Source: Clostridium culturomicium | GTDB taxonomy: Bacteria; Bacillota; Clostridia; Clostridiales; Clostridiaceae | Length of the DNA: 64,000 nucleotides | Assembly: GCF_000821305.1 (NCBI RefSeq) | Contig: NZ_CCXK01000017.1 | Coordinates: 498,159 to 562,158, forward strand | Reading direction: 5' to 3' | Part shown: one piece after another, positions 1 through 9,498 of the stretch | Layout: each line of letters begins with the position of its first letter | How positions within the stretch are numbered: position 1 is the first letter of the stretch | Notes under the pieces: model-generated | Databases searched by the model: none | What the model saw: only the letters and a program-made list of their open reading frames with translations | Told to the model about the DNA's origin: nothing | Program-made: the position numbers and the translations under genes

Positions 1-1
1 G

Positions 2-334
2 TATGGTGGACTTATTGTGGAAAGTGGAGCTGTAAATGATATCTACTACAATCCAAAACATCCATATACATGGGGACTTATGGAAAGTGTTCCAAACCCT
101 AATACTTTAGCAAAGAAAAGATTGAAACCCATTGATGGTCAGCCTCCAGATTTATTTAAACCACCAAAAGGGTGTCCGTTCTATGCTAGATGTAAATACG
201 CAATGAAAGTTTGTCAAGAAAAAAGACCAGCCTTTTATGAAATATCCAAGGGGCATAAAGCTGCTTGCTGGCTTAATGATGAAAGAGCTCCTAAGATTGA
301 AGTTCCGTTAAAGGGAGGGGAAGCAGATGAGTAA
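2..334 (+). CDS. oppD: Oligopeptide ABC transporter ATP-binding protein, C-terminal part (OppD type)
   Basis: Only the last 110 residues are in the window; the gene starts before base 1. The visible part begins at the end of an ABC ATPase domain (YGGLIVESG) and continues into the C-terminal extension typical of peptide-importer ATPases, with HPYTWGLMESVPNP and a cysteine set (GCPFYARC, then KVC and AACW). In this family the protein hydrolyses ATP on the cytoplasmic side to drive peptide uptake, as a heterodimer with OppF. It overlaps the downstream oppF start by 8 bases, which suggests translational coupling. The D versus F assignment rests on gene order, because the Walker motifs are outside the window. 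Confidence 0.88.
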   Translation, partial: YGGLIVESGAVNDIYYNPKHPYTWGLMESVPNPNTLAKKRLKPIDGQPPDLFKPPKGCPFYARCKYAMKVCQEKRPAFYEISKGHKAACWLNDERAPKIEVPLKGGEADE

Positions 335-1310
335 AAGTGATAATTTAGTAGAGATAAGAAGTTTATGTAAGTATTTTCATACGGGTAAATCTTTTTTTAA
401 AAAAAATACTGGGGTTTTAAAAGCTGTGGATGGTATTTCGCTTGAAATAAAGAAAGGTGAAACTTTAGGCTTAGTTGGAGAATCAGGTTGTGGCAAAACC
501 ACCTTTGGAAGAACTTTAGTGAAGTTATATAATCCTACGGCTGGAGAGATTTTATATGATGGTTCTGACATAAGTAGTTTATCTAATAAAGAAATGCTCA
601 AATATAGAAGTAAAATGCAGATGATTTTTCAAGATCCCTATGCATCTTTAAATCCAAGGATGACTGTAGGTGACATTATAGGTGAGTCACTAGATATTTA
701 TAAGATATGCTCAGGTAAGGAAAGGGAAGAAAGAGTGAAGTATTTCCTTGATAAAGTTGGACTAAATCAAAGTCACATTAATAGATATCCACACGAATTT
801 TCAGGTGGTCAACGTCAAAGAATTGGTATTGCCAGGTCTTTAGCAGTTAATCCTGAGTTTATTGTTTGTGATGAACCTATATCCGCTCTTGATGTTTCTA
901 TACAAGCTCAGATTATTAATATGATTGAAGATTTACAAAGGGATTTCGGTTTGACTTATTTATTTATTGCTCATGATTTATCAATGGTAAAACATATTTC
1001 AAATAGAGTTGGAATTATGTATTTAGGAAAACTTGTTGAGATTGCAGATAGTGCTGAAGTTTATGCAAGACCTATTCATCCTTATACTAATGCTTTACTA
1101 TCAGCTATTCCAATTCCGGATCCAGAAGAGTCAAAGAAGAGAAATAGAATAATTTTAGAGGGAGAAATTCCTTCACCAATTGATCCACCACCAGGATGCC
1201 GATTTAAAGGTCGCTGCAGATATGCACGAAAAATTTGTGGTGAAGTTGAGCCGGAGCTTAAAGAGGTATCACCTGGTCATTGCGTAGCTTGTCATTTATT
1301 TAATAAATAA
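327..1310 (+). CDS. oppF: Oligopeptide ABC transporter ATP-binding protein (OppF type)
   Basis: This is a complete 327-residue ABC ATPase. Visible motifs in order are Walker A GESGCGKT (about residues 51-58), Q-loop Q102, signature FSGGQRQ (158-164) and Walker B FIVCDEP (178-184). The C-terminal peptide-importer extension follows, with HPYTNALLSAIPIPDP and the cysteine cluster GCRFKGRCRYARKIC. It powers peptide import together with the preceding OppD. The start lies inside the end of oppD behind GGGAGGGGAAGCAG, so the two are probably translated together. The solute-binding protein follows after 25 bases. Family membership is certain; substrate range (oligo- versus dipeptide) is inferred from family resemblance. 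Confidence 0.93.
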   Translation: MSKSDNLVEIRSLCKYFHTGKSFFKKNTGVLKAVDGISLEIKKGETLGLVGESGCGKTTFGRTLVKLYNPTAGEILYDGSDISSLSNKEMLKYRSKMQMIFQDPYASLNPRMTVGDIIGESLDIYKICSGKEREERVKYFLDKVGLNQSHINRYPHEFSGGQRQRIGIARSLAVNPEFIVCDEPISALDVSIQAQIINMIEDLQRDFGLTYLFIAHDLSMVKHISNRVGIMYLGKLVEIADSAEVYARPIHPYTNALLSAIPIPDPEESKKRNRIILEGEIPSPIDPPPGCRFKGRCRYARKICGEVEPELKEVSPGHCVACHLFNK

Positions 1311-1335
1311 ATATAAGATTAAAGGAGGATATTTA

Positions 1336-3030
1336 ATGAAGAAATCAAAACTACTAGCTGCTATGCTTGCCGTGGTAATGACAGGAACTTTGTTCTTTGG
1401 ATGTGGTAAATCTAAGGATACATCCGAAACTCCAAAAACAGATGATAAGCAAACTGAAACTCCAGCAGAAGATCCAGCACCAGAGGTAGAACAGAAAATT
1501 GTTTATAATCTTGGAGCAGATCCTAAGACTATAGACCCACAATTAAATTCAGCAGTAGATGGATCAACAATCATTCATAATGCTTTTGAAGGATTGATGA
1601 GAGAAGATTCAACAGGACAAATAGTACCTGCTGTAGCAGAAAAGTATGATGTTTCTGAAGATGGAACAGTATATAAGTTCTACTTAAGAAAAGATGCAAA
1701 ATGGTCTGATGGAAAACCAGTCGTAGCTGGTGATTTTGAATATGCATGGAAGAGAGCTTTAAATCCAGAGGTAGCTGCAGAATATGCGTATCAGTTATAC
1801 TACATTAAAAATGGAGAAGCTTTCTATAGCAAGAAAGATGGAGTTACTATTGATGATATAGGAGTTAAAGCTTTAGATGACAGTACATTAGAGGTTACTC
1901 TTGAAGCTCCATGTCCATATTTCTTATCCTTGGCGGCTTTCCCAACTTACTTCCCAACAAGACAAGATATTATTGAAGCTAATGGGGACAGATGGGCATT
2001 AAGTCCAGAAACTTATATAGGAAATGGACCATTCAAAATGTCAGAATGGGTTGCTAAAGAGAGTATGACTTTTGTGAAAAATGAAAACTATTGGGATGCT
2101 GCAAATGTTAAGCTTGAAACATTGCAAGTTAAATTAATTGATGATGAAGTTACTTATTTAAGTGCTTTTAAGGCAGGGGAAATTGATGTAATTGAATCAC
2201 CACCACAAGCTGAAATTCCATCATTAGTTGCTGCGGGAACAGCTGAGATTTATCCTTATTTAGGAACTTACTTCTATGTAATTAACTTATCAGATAATGG
2301 TAAAAATGTAGATGCAAAAGCAGCTGAGTTCCTTGCAAATCCAAAGGTTAGAGAAGCACTTACTTTAGCTATTGACAGAACTCTTATCGCTGATAAGGTG
2401 GCTCAGGGTGGGCAAAAACCTGCAACTAGCTATGTTCCAGAAGGTGTATTGGATTCAGCAGGTAAGGAGTTCCAAAAGGATTATTTGCCACCAACAGCTG
2501 ATATAGAGCAAGCTAAGAAGCTTCTTGAAGAAGCTGGATATCCAAATGGTGAAGGTGCACCAACTGTTACCTTTACATTTAATACAGGCTCAGGACATCA
2601 AATGATAGCTCAAGCTATTCAAGATATGTGGAAAAAGAATTTAGGAATTGATATTGAGTTGAAGAATGAAGAGTGGGCTGTATTCCAAGATACAAGAACT
2701 AACTTCAACTATTTAATAGCTAGACATGGATGGATAGGTGATTATAATGACCCAATGACATTCTTAGATATGTGGACAACAGGTAATGGTCAAAATAATT
2801 CTGGATACTCAAATCCTGAATATGATGAATTAATTGCTGCTGCTAAAGTGGAAATAGACGACGCTAAGAGAACAGAAATGTTACACAAGGCAGAGGATAT
2901 TTTAATGGGAGATCTACCTATAATTCCAATATACTTTTACACAAATGTACTTTGCATAAATCCAAAGGTTCAGGGCACTTATAAATCACTTCTTGGACAA
3001 ATGGAATTTAGAGATGCATATGTGGAGTAG
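1336..3030 (+). CDS. oppA: Oligopeptide-binding lipoprotein (OppA type, SBP family 5)
   Basis: The product has 564 residues. A lipoprotein signal peptide is plain: MKKSK, a hydrophobic run, then the lipobox LFFGC with Cys23 as lipidation site, and a Thr/Pro/Glu-rich linker. The mature part has family-5 solute-binding hallmarks: YNLGADPKTIDPQLN, the KWSDGKPVVAGDFEYAWKRA region, and GNGPFKMSEW. It should be anchored outside the membrane and hand peptides to the permease. It is the last gene of this operon; AAAGGAGG precedes the ATG and a strong terminator follows. The permease genes oppB and oppC are expected just upstream of the window. Confidence 0.93.
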   Translation: MKKSKLLAAMLAVVMTGTLFFGCGKSKDTSETPKTDDKQTETPAEDPAPEVEQKIVYNLGADPKTIDPQLNSAVDGSTIIHNAFEGLMREDSTGQIVPAVAEKYDVSEDGTVYKFYLRKDAKWSDGKPVVAGDFEYAWKRALNPEVAAEYAYQLYYIKNGEAFYSKKDGVTIDDIGVKALDDSTLEVTLEAPCPYFLSLAAFPTYFPTRQDIIEANGDRWALSPETYIGNGPFKMSEWVAKESMTFVKNENYWDAANVKLETLQVKLIDDEVTYLSAFKAGEIDVIESPPQAEIPSLVAAGTAEIYPYLGTYFYVINLSDNGKNVDAKAAEFLANPKVREALTLAIDRTLIADKVAQGGQKPATSYVPEGVLDSAGKEFQKDYLPPTADIEQAKKLLEEAGYPNGEGAPTVTFTFNTGSGHQMIAQAIQDMWKKNLGIDIELKNEEWAVFQDTRTNFNYLIARHGWIGDYNDPMTFLDMWTTGNGQNNSGYSNPEYDELIAAAKVEIDDAKRTEMLHKAEDILMGDLPIIPIYFYTNVLCINPKVQGTYKSLLGQMEFRDAYVE

Positions 3031-3070
3031 TGAGCAAAAATAAAGTATAGCATAGATATTTTGTAATAAT

Positions 3071-3104
3071 AAAGCTCCTAGGAGAGTTTATCCTAGGAGC
3101 TTTT
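3071..3104 (+). terminator. Intrinsic terminator after oppA
   Basis: The arms GCTCCTAGGA and TCCTAGGAGC are perfectly complementary over 10 bp around a 7-base loop. They are flanked by AAA and TTTT, so the stem can extend. It ends the opp transcript 40 bases after the oppA stop codon. Confidence 0.9.
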
Positions 3105-3304
3105 CATGCAAAAAAATAAAAACGAAAAAAATATTTCAAAAAACACGAAAAAACACTAGCACAATGTAAAAAACTATGCTATTATAAATTCTATGTTTGA
3201 TGACATAATTCATCCATTTTATTTTTATGGGGTAATTATTATTATATAAAATGAATGGAGCTGTGTCAACATAAATTTAAAAAAAGTTTAGGAGTAGATG
3301 CTTT

Positions 3305-4909
3305 ATGAATACTAAATATGTTTTTGTTACTGGAGGAGTTGTATCTTCGCTAGGAAAAGGAATTACTGCAGCTTCATTAGGAAGATTATTAAAGAATAGA
3401 GGACTAAAGGTTACAATACAAAAGTTTGATCCATATTTAAATGTTGATCCAGGTACAATGAGCCCTTATCAGCATGGTGAGGTATTTGTTACTGAGGATG
3501 GGGCTGAAACAGATTTAGATTTAGGGCATTATGAAAGATTTATTGATGAAAACTTAAGAAAGAGTTCAAATGTAACAACAGGTAAGGTTTATTGGTCAGT
3601 TATTTCAAAGGAAAGAAGAGGAGAATATCTAGGGGGAACTGTACAGGTTATTCCTCACATTACTAATGAGATAAAGGAAAGAATTTGTGAAGTTACGAAG
3701 GATGAAGATGTGGATGTTGTTATAACTGAAATTGGTGGAACAGTTGGAGATATTGAATCGCAACCTTTCTTAGAGTCTATAAGACAAATTCAATATGAAG
3801 TAGGAAGAGAAAATACCTGTTTTATCCATGTTACCTTACTACCATATTTGGGTAAGGCTGGAGAACTTAAAACTAAACCTACCCAGCACTCGGTTAAGGA
3901 ATTGAGAAGTATTGGAATTCAGCCAGATATTATAGTTTGCAGAACAGAAAAAGAGATTTCTGAGGATGTTAAAGCTAAGATAGGATTATTCTGTAATCTT
4001 GATGGAAAAAATGTAATACAAAATTTAGATGCTGATCATTTATACGAAGTACCGTTAATGTTACATAATGAAGGTTTAGACAGGTTAGTATGTGAAAAGC
4101 TGAATTTAGGCTGTAGAGATATTGACAACTCCAATTGGACTACAATGATAAACAAAATAAAAAACCTTAAAGAAACAACTACTATAGCTTTAGTAGGAAA
4201 ATATGTTGAGCTTCATGATGCTTATATTTCTGTGGTAGAAGCCTTAAACCATGGAGGATATACTAAAGGAACAGCTGTTGATATAAAGTGGATTAATGCT
4301 GAAGATGTTACTGCAGAAAGCGCAGATAAGTTATTTAAAGATGTAGATGGAATTTTAGTGCCTGGAGGCTTTGGTGATAGAGGGGTAGAAGGTAAGATAG
4401 AAGCCATAAGATGGGCACGAGAAAATAAAAAACCATTCTTAGGAATATGTTTAGGTATGCAGTGCTCTGTCATTGAATTTTCTAGAAATGTTTTAGGATT
4501 TGAGGGAGCTAACAGTGCTGAAATAGATGGGGATACAAAGTATCCTGTTATAGATTTAATGATAGATCAAAAGGATATCGAAAACCTTGGAGGAACTATG
4601 AGACTTGGAGCTTATCCTTGCCAGTTAAAGAAAGGGTCGAAAGCTATAGAAGCTTACGGAAGTGAGCAGGTTAATGAAAGACACAGACATAGATATGAAT
4701 TCAATAATGAATTTAGAAGCCAGCTAGAAGAAGCTGGTCTTGAAATAACAGGAACAAGTCCTGATGGAAGATTAGTAGAAATCGTTGAAGTAAAGGACCA
4801 TCCATGGTATGTAGCAGTTCAGTTCCATCCAGAGTTAAAGTCAAGACCAAACAGACCTCATCCACTATTTGAAGGATTCGTTGGAGCAGCTTTAGAAATG
4901 AAAAATTAA
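3305..4909 (+). CDS. pyrG: CTP synthase
   Basis: The 534-residue protein makes CTP from UTP, ATP and glutamine. The N-terminal synthetase domain shows the P-loop region GGVVSSLGKGITAASLG and the UTP-binding segment DPYLNVDPGTMSPYQHGEVF. The C-terminal class I glutaminase domain carries the nucleophile Cys382 in FLGICLGMQ and the His-x-Glu pair in VAVQFHPELKSRP. The length is normal for the family. It appears to be transcribed alone: the preceding opp operon has a strong terminator and the next gene is convergent. AGGAG lies about 10 bases before the ATG. I looked for the C-rich leader terminator of the B. subtilis pyrG attenuator in the 200 upstream bases and saw none. Confidence 0.97.
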   Translation: MNTKYVFVTGGVVSSLGKGITAASLGRLLKNRGLKVTIQKFDPYLNVDPGTMSPYQHGEVFVTEDGAETDLDLGHYERFIDENLRKSSNVTTGKVYWSVISKERRGEYLGGTVQVIPHITNEIKERICEVTKDEDVDVVITEIGGTVGDIESQPFLESIRQIQYEVGRENTCFIHVTLLPYLGKAGELKTKPTQHSVKELRSIGIQPDIIVCRTEKEISEDVKAKIGLFCNLDGKNVIQNLDADHLYEVPLMLHNEGLDRLVCEKLNLGCRDIDNSNWTTMINKIKNLKETTTIALVGKYVELHDAYISVVEALNHGGYTKGTAVDIKWINAEDVTAESADKLFKDVDGILVPGGFGDRGVEGKIEAIRWARENKKPFLGICLGMQCSVIEFSRNVLGFEGANSAEIDGDTKYPVIDLMIDQKDIENLGGTMRLGAYPCQLKKGSKAIEAYGSEQVNERHRHRYEFNNEFRSQLEEAGLEITGTSPDGRLVEIVEVKDHPWYVAVQFHPELKSRPNRPHPLFEGFVGAALEMKN

Positions 4910-4917
4910 ATATTAAA

Positions 4918-5010
4918 GTGAGAATTTCTATGGAATACTTATGAAATAGATAATAATAGAAACTCCACAGGAATTTCTACATTAAATCTTCATTTTTCGC
5001 TTTTCATCCT
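4918..5010. repeat. Degenerate palindromic repeat, related to the purH-purD repeat
   Basis: This AT-rich stretch contains TAGAAACTCCACAGGAATTTCTA and ATTTCTATGGAAT. Read on the opposite strand it resembles the element at 24925-25076, with the same order of a GGAGTTTC arm and an ATTCCATAG arm. No ORF or promoter is apparent. I regard it as a decayed copy of a short palindromic intergenic repeat. Confidence 0.4.
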
Positions 5011-5019
5011 TTGACTATA

Positions 5020-5050
5020 AAGAGGTATGACTTTCGTCATAACTCTTTTA
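5020..5050. terminator. Bidirectional terminator between pyrG and the histidine kinase gene
   Basis: The arms AGAGGTATGAC and GTCATAACTCT pair with one G-T wobble around a TTTC loop and are followed by TTTTATTA on the plus strand. It lies between two convergent genes and is likely to serve both. Confidence 0.7.
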
Positions 5051-5053
5051 TTA

Positions 5054-6874
5054 TTAGGTTTCAATTGGTAATTTTATAATGACCTTGAACAAGTCGCCAT
5101 CGCACTTAATTTTGATGGTTCCGTTATGAAGTTCAATAATAGTTTTTGCGATGGCAAGGCCAAGGCCTGAACCATCAACGGAGGAGGTTCTAGATTTTTC
5201 ACCACGGACAAATCTTTCTAAGATTTCATTTTCATCAAAGTCTAAATCATATTTTGAGATGTTTTTTACTTCTATAACACAATCACTAACTTCGTTGATA
5301 ACGCTAAGATATACTCTGGAGTTTTCCAAAGAGTACTTAATTGCATTGCAGATTAAATTATCCATTACTCTTGACATACGGGCTCCATCTACATTTACAA
5401 TGCAGCTTTTATCACCAATAACCTTAAAGGTAAGATGCTTATCTTCACCTAGAAAAGCTAATTCACCAAGATTTTGATGGATTAACTCCACCATATCAAC
5501 ATTAGATTTTTCAAGGATTATTTGGCCAGAAGTCATTTTTGACATTTCAAATAAGTCTTCTACCAGGCTTTGCAGTCTTGTGGCTTTATTATCTAAAATT
5601 GAAATGTAGTCACGTATCTCTTCTTGACTTAAGTTTTCATCCTTTAAGATATCAACGTAATTTACGATGGAGGTTAAAGGGGTTTTTAAATCGTGAGATA
5701 CGTTTGTGATTAATTCTGTTTTTAATTTTTCATTTTTTATTCCAGCCTCTATTTTGTTTGTGTAATTTATTTTTAATTTATTTAAGGCAATGCCGAGATT
5801 TTTGAAGTTCCCTAAGGTTTCAGGATTAATAGTTACATCTATATCCCCAACTTCAATTTTGTTTAAGTATTTAAGAAGTTTTTCACTGTTGTTAACAGAT
5901 TCTATTACACGAATAATAATTGCTATAGGTACAAGAACCATAGTTAATATTAACAAGTACCCAGTGAAATCTGGAATATAAGTAAAATATACTCCTGTGT
6001 TGAACAAATAAGATAATGGAAGATATATTATCCAAAATACACCAAGGTATATAAAGATTTTATCATATAGAATTCTTTTTAAAATTAAACCTATATGAGT
6101 AAAAGTAAAAATAGCAGCTTTATACCCACGGATAACAATTATATTACTATAAATAAGAAGATAATTTTTTAGGGTCATTCTTTTTATACTTACCAAGTGT
6201 TTTAAAGTTAAAGTTAAGAATAAAAGAATAAAGGGTATTGATAAGTAAATCCTTAGAGATACAATATTCGCAATATAGGTATATTTTGTACCTCTGATGA
6301 AGTAAATTTCCTCTAAGTCTGGGTTAGGAGCAGTGTAAGCTCCATTGTAGTATCCATAAGGAGTTTTATAATGGGTAATGTCTTCAGAGCTGAAGATTAT
6401 TACATCATCTTCTTGGGATAACTTGACCAAGGCTTCTTTAGGATGAATTTCACTATAAGGGTAATCTTTAAACCAGTTTCTATTTGAGAAGGTTCTTCCA
6501 GTATTTTTATCAATTAAGAGAAATCCAACATCCCCATTAAAAGTAAACTCAAAATCTGATTGAAGAGCTTCTGCTTCTTTCGGATTTTCACATTGAAGTA
6601 CCTTAGAAAATCCAGTGGTAAAACGAAGTAAGTCTTCTCTTAAGGTGGTTATGTCATTTCTAAGCATTTCCTTTTTGAACTTGTCTTCGTTAATTAATGA
6701 GGTAATATACACACTAGTTTTATTAGTGTAATTGTCATAATCAACTAAGGAAAGTTTATAGAATAAAGGAATGGCAGTAAGGCTAATAATGATAATTAGT
6801 ATAAGTTCCATTTTCATCAGGGATTTATCATAGTTGAAAAACCATTTTTTAAAAAGGTTAATTAAAGAGGTCAT
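5054..6874 (-). CDS. Membrane sensor histidine kinase
   Basis: The product has 606 residues. A transmembrane helix near residues 22-43 is followed by an extracellular sensor region (about 44-205) and then several further hydrophobic segments up to about residue 325. A HAMP-like linker leads into the H-box NVSHDLKTPLTSIVNYVDIL with phospho-acceptor His394. The N-box is DNLICNAIKYS and the G2 box is DGSGLGLAIAKTI. The G1 position reads VKNISKYDLD rather than DxGxG, a variant seen in one branch of Firmicute sensor kinases. It phosphorylates the response regulator encoded 26 bases upstream in the same operon. The many membrane segments after the sensor region are unusual for a simple two-TM kinase. 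The signal sensed is unknown. Confidence 0.9.
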   Translation of the reverse strand: MTSLINLFKKWFFNYDKSLMKMELILIIIISLTAIPLFYKLSLVDYDNYTNKTSVYITSLINEDKFKKEMLRNDITTLREDLLRFTTGFSKVLQCENPKEAEALQSDFEFTFNGDVGFLLIDKNTGRTFSNRNWFKDYPYSEIHPKEALVKLSQEDDVIIFSSEDITHYKTPYGYYNGAYTAPNPDLEEIYFIRGTKYTYIANIVSLRIYLSIPFILLFLTLTLKHLVSIKRMTLKNYLLIYSNIIVIRGYKAAIFTFTHIGLILKRILYDKIFIYLGVFWIIYLPLSYLFNTGVYFTYIPDFTGYLLILTMVLVPIAIIIRVIESVNNSEKLLKYLNKIEVGDIDVTINPETLGNFKNLGIALNKLKINYTNKIEAGIKNEKLKTELITNVSHDLKTPLTSIVNYVDILKDENLSQEEIRDYISILDNKATRLQSLVEDLFEMSKMTSGQIILEKSNVDMVELIHQNLGELAFLGEDKHLTFKVIGDKSCIVNVDGARMSRVMDNLICNAIKYSLENSRVYLSVINEVSDCVIEVKNISKYDLDFDENEILERFVRGEKSRTSSVDGSGLGLAIAKTIIELHNGTIKIKCDGDLFKVIIKLPIET

Positions 6875-6900
6875 TGGTCTTCACATCCTTGCATAAATCT

Positions 6901-7611
6901 TTATTTTATTGTTGAATCCACGATTTTATAGCCAACGCCCCACACAACTTTAATATATTCTGGATTTTTAGCATTAACTTCTATTTTTTCTCTCATTCTT
7001 CTAATATGAACAGTTACTGTATTTTCACTGTGGTAAAAGGGAGCTTTCCATACATTTTCATAGATTTCCTTTATGGAGAACACCTTTCCAGGATTTGAAG
7101 CGAGCAAAACTAAAATACCATATTCAGTAGCTGTAAGTTTTATTTCTTCACCTCTTAAGGTGGTTGTTTTCTTTGTTGTGTCTATTTCTAAATCTTTGAT
7201 AATTATTTTATCTTTCACATTAATATTTTCTACATTTAAAGGTTTTTCGTAGCGGCGAAGCTGAGATTTTACTCTTGCTAAAAGTTCTAGATGGTTAAAG
7301 GGTTTTGTTATGTAATCATCAGCACCACTGTTTAATCCTATAATTTTATCAACATTTTCAGATTTTGCTGAAAGGATGATGATTGGAATGTTTTGATCCT
7401 GACGTATTTTCAAGCAGGTTTTTATACCGTCTAGTTTTGGCATCATCACATCCAACAGAATGAGATGAATGTTGTTTTCACCAAGTAGTTCTAGAGCTTC
7501 AATGCCATCGTAGGCTTTATAAACATTGTAACCCTCTCTTTTCAAATATATCTCTATGGCGTTGCAGATTTCTTTTTCATCATCTACAACTAAAATATTA
7601 TAGTTAATCAT
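6901..7611 (-). CDS. OmpR/PhoB-family response regulator
   Basis: The 236-residue protein has a receiver domain (residues 1-120) with acidic pair D10-D11, phospho-acceptor D54 in LILLDVMMPKLDG, the conserved Thr/Ser region IIILSAKSE and a Lys in ITKPFNHLELLAR. The C-terminal winged-helix DNA-binding domain (about 140-234) contains LTATEYGILVLLASNPGKVF and VTVHIRRMREKIE. It is the first gene of a two-gene minus-strand operon with the sensor kinase. No adjacent transporter reveals its targets. Confidence 0.95.
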   Translation of the reverse strand: MINYNILVVDDEKEICNAIEIYLKREGYNVYKAYDGIEALELLGENNIHLILLDVMMPKLDGIKTCLKIRQDQNIPIIILSAKSENVDKIIGLNSGADDYITKPFNHLELLARVKSQLRRYEKPLNVENINVKDKIIIKDLEIDTTKKTTTLRGEEIKLTATEYGILVLLASNPGKVFSIKEIYENVWKAPFYHSENTVTVHIRRMREKIEVNAKNPEYIKVVWGVGYKIVDSTIK

Positions 7612-7910
7612 TGATACACCTACCTATGTATTTATTTAAATTAGAATTAAGAACATAGCATTGTTAAACACTTTTTAATTATACTTTTTAAAAGGTTAAA
7701 ATTAAAGACTTAATAATTTTAAGTTCAATATGTGGAGTTCTTTATCTACAATTATATTGTATAACAAAAGTCTGTTAAAAGTATTAAGAGATTCTTACAT
7801 ATTAGCTTGATATTTAAAAGTTCTGTTCTCAAAGTATTTATTGGGAACAGAACTTTTAATAGATTATGGAAGGCAGAATTTTAAATTATATTAAGTAGGT
7901 TATTACTTTA
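7612..7910. other. Intergenic region upstream of the response regulator gene
   Basis: This stretch of about 300 bases holds the promoter region of the minus-strand two-component operon and, at its right end, the terminator of the aminopeptidase gene. It is extremely AT-rich. No further gene, riboswitch or clear operator was recognised. Confidence 0.6.
7814..7859 (-). terminator. Terminator of the aminopeptidase gene
   Basis: The arms TTAAAAGTTCTGTTC and GAACAGAACTTTTAA are perfectly complementary around a 16-base loop. The hairpin lies 50 bases past the stop codon of the minus-strand aminopeptidase gene and the A-rich flank reads as a T-run on that strand. Confidence 0.85.
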
Positions 7911-9143
7911 TTAGAATGCCCAATTTCCATCTGTAAATATAGGGGTTTCAGTACCATCAAAAGCAATACCTGTAATGTTTAAATCCTTTGTTCCAATCAT
8001 GAAGTCAACATGAACTAAAGAGTCATTACCGCCACTTGCCATTAATTCCTCTGTAGACATAGTTTTACCACCCTTAATTGTAAGATTATAAGCTTTACCA
8101 AAGGCAAGGTGACAGGATGCATTTTCATCATATAGAGTATTGAAGAAGATTGTATTTGAATTAGATATAGGAGAATCAAAAGGAACTAAAGCAACTTCGC
8201 CTAAGTGAGCTGCACCTTCGTCTGTGGTAACTAGACCTTTTAAAGCATCGTAGCCTTCTTCAGCTTCGAAGCTAACAACCTTTCCGTCTTTAAATTCAAG
8301 GGCAAAGTTGTTAATTAAAGCCCCTCCATAGTTTAAAGGTTTTGAACTGACAACTTTTCCGTGTACTCCATCTCTTTTTGGCATAGTGAATATTTCTTCT
8401 GTAGGCATGTTTGCAATAAACTCGATACCTGCAGAGGAGGATTCAGCACCGCCACACCAAATATGATTAACTGCTAAATCCACATATAAATCTGTTCCCA
8501 GATTATTTGTGAAGTGTAAAGTTTTAAAGTTCTTTTTATTTAAATAGTTCATTTTAGCTATTAAGTTATTTTTATGAGTTTCCCAGGCAGCTATAGGGTC
8601 AGCTTCATTAACTCTAACTACACTGAAAATTGTTTCCCATAATTTATTTATAGCTTCTTCTGGAGAAATGCCAGGATAAACTTTCATTGCCCAAGCTTTT
8701 GTTGGAAGGGAAATGATAGACCATGGGTTTTCATTAGTCATGATTCTAGTACTAAATTCTCTTGTTGCAATGCTGGCTGATTTTTTTGCAGCTGCGATTT
8801 TAACAGGATCTATACCTTTCATTAGTTCAGGGTTAGAAGCACTGATACTTAGAATAGCTGCACCTTTTTTTGCATAATGAAGAACGGAGTCACGAAGCCA
8901 GTCTGGGTAATCTTCAAGTACTTCAATTGGAGAGTATAGATAATTTAATCTGGTACATTGTTCGTCGTTCCATAGTACCACAACTTCACTAGCACCTTTT
9001 TTATAAGCTTCTTCAACAAGAATTCTTGTGAAGTCTGCACATTCTACAGGTGACTTTACAACTAGTATTTGATTCTTTTGAAGGTTAACACCGATAGATA
9101 AGCTTAGGTTTGCATATTTTTTTAGCATTTCTGAATTAATCAT
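7911..9143 (-). CDS. M29-family metallo-aminopeptidase (AmpS/PepS type)
   Basis: The product is about 410 residues, the usual length of thermophilic-aminopeptidase-type M29 enzymes, which remove N-terminal residues using two metal ions in the cytoplasm. Family features visible are EFIANMPTEEIFTMPKRDGVHG in the middle, then EAEEGYDALKGLV, GEVALVPFDSPISNSN, a His in ENASCHLAFG, and HVDFMIG near the end. I placed the start at the ATG at 9143 because AAGGGGTG lies at a proper distance; a GTG three codons earlier overlaps that ribosome binding site. It is monocistronic and divergent from the next gene. Confidence 0.92.
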   Translation of the reverse strand: MINSEMLKKYANLSLSIGVNLQKNQILVVKSPVECADFTRILVEEAYKKGASEVVVLWNDEQCTRLNYLYSPIEVLEDYPDWLRDSVLHYAKKGAAILSISASNPELMKGIDPVKIAAAKKSASIATREFSTRIMTNENPWSIISLPTKAWAMKVYPGISPEEAINKLWETIFSVVRVNEADPIAAWETHKNNLIAKMNYLNKKNFKTLHFTNNLGTDLYVDLAVNHIWCGGAESSSAGIEFIANMPTEEIFTMPKRDGVHGKVVSSKPLNYGGALINNFALEFKDGKVVSFEAEEGYDALKGLVTTDEGAAHLGEVALVPFDSPISNSNTIFFNTLYDENASCHLAFGKAYNLTIKGGKTMSTEELMASGGNDSLVHVDFMIGTKDLNITGIAFDGTETPIFTDGNWAF

Positions 9144-9498
9144 AGTTAACACACCCCTTAAATTTTATTGAATTATTATGGTACGCCTTCTACTTTTGAA
9201 GGTTTGTTGATACTAAGTTATTTTTTGATAAGTTAAAGAAATATTTTATTTTCAGTTTGTTAGTTTTAGTATTTCATATATTTTAAATAATAAATATCCT
9301 ATCTAAAAATTATTATATCATAGGTAGAAAATATTGTTAAAAGTTTTAAGGCTTGTCATCACTAGAATTTTAAACAAGTTTTAATGAATTAGTTATAATT
9401 TACAGGGAAATTTAGTATTTATATAGTAAAGTAATTATTTTTCATTAAATGAAACCTTAAATTAGAGATATTAAAAATATTAAATAGATATAGAAGGG
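9144..9498. other. Divergent intergenic region
   Basis: This 355-base AT-rich region separates the divergent aminopeptidase gene and the gene at 9499. It contains a small hairpin (CCTTC at 9186-9190 with GAAGG at 9198-9202) and a candidate plus-strand promoter at 9371-9399. No other gene was seen. Confidence 0.5.
9371..9399 (+). promoter_or_regulatory. Candidate sigma-A promoter
   Basis: TAAACA (-35, 4 of 6 matches) and TATAAT (-10, perfect) are separated by 17 bases. It lies about 100 bases before the start codon of the gene at 9499. In AT-rich DNA such matches occur by chance, so this is only a candidate. Confidence 0.4.

Noticed and set aside
3105..3304. Imperfect inverted repeat CATCCATTTTAT/ATAAAATGAATG as a pyrG attenuator
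   Set aside because: It has no T-run and no GC-rich terminator stem, and the leader lacks the features of the Bacillus CTP-sensing mechanism. It may only be chance pairing in AT-rich DNA.
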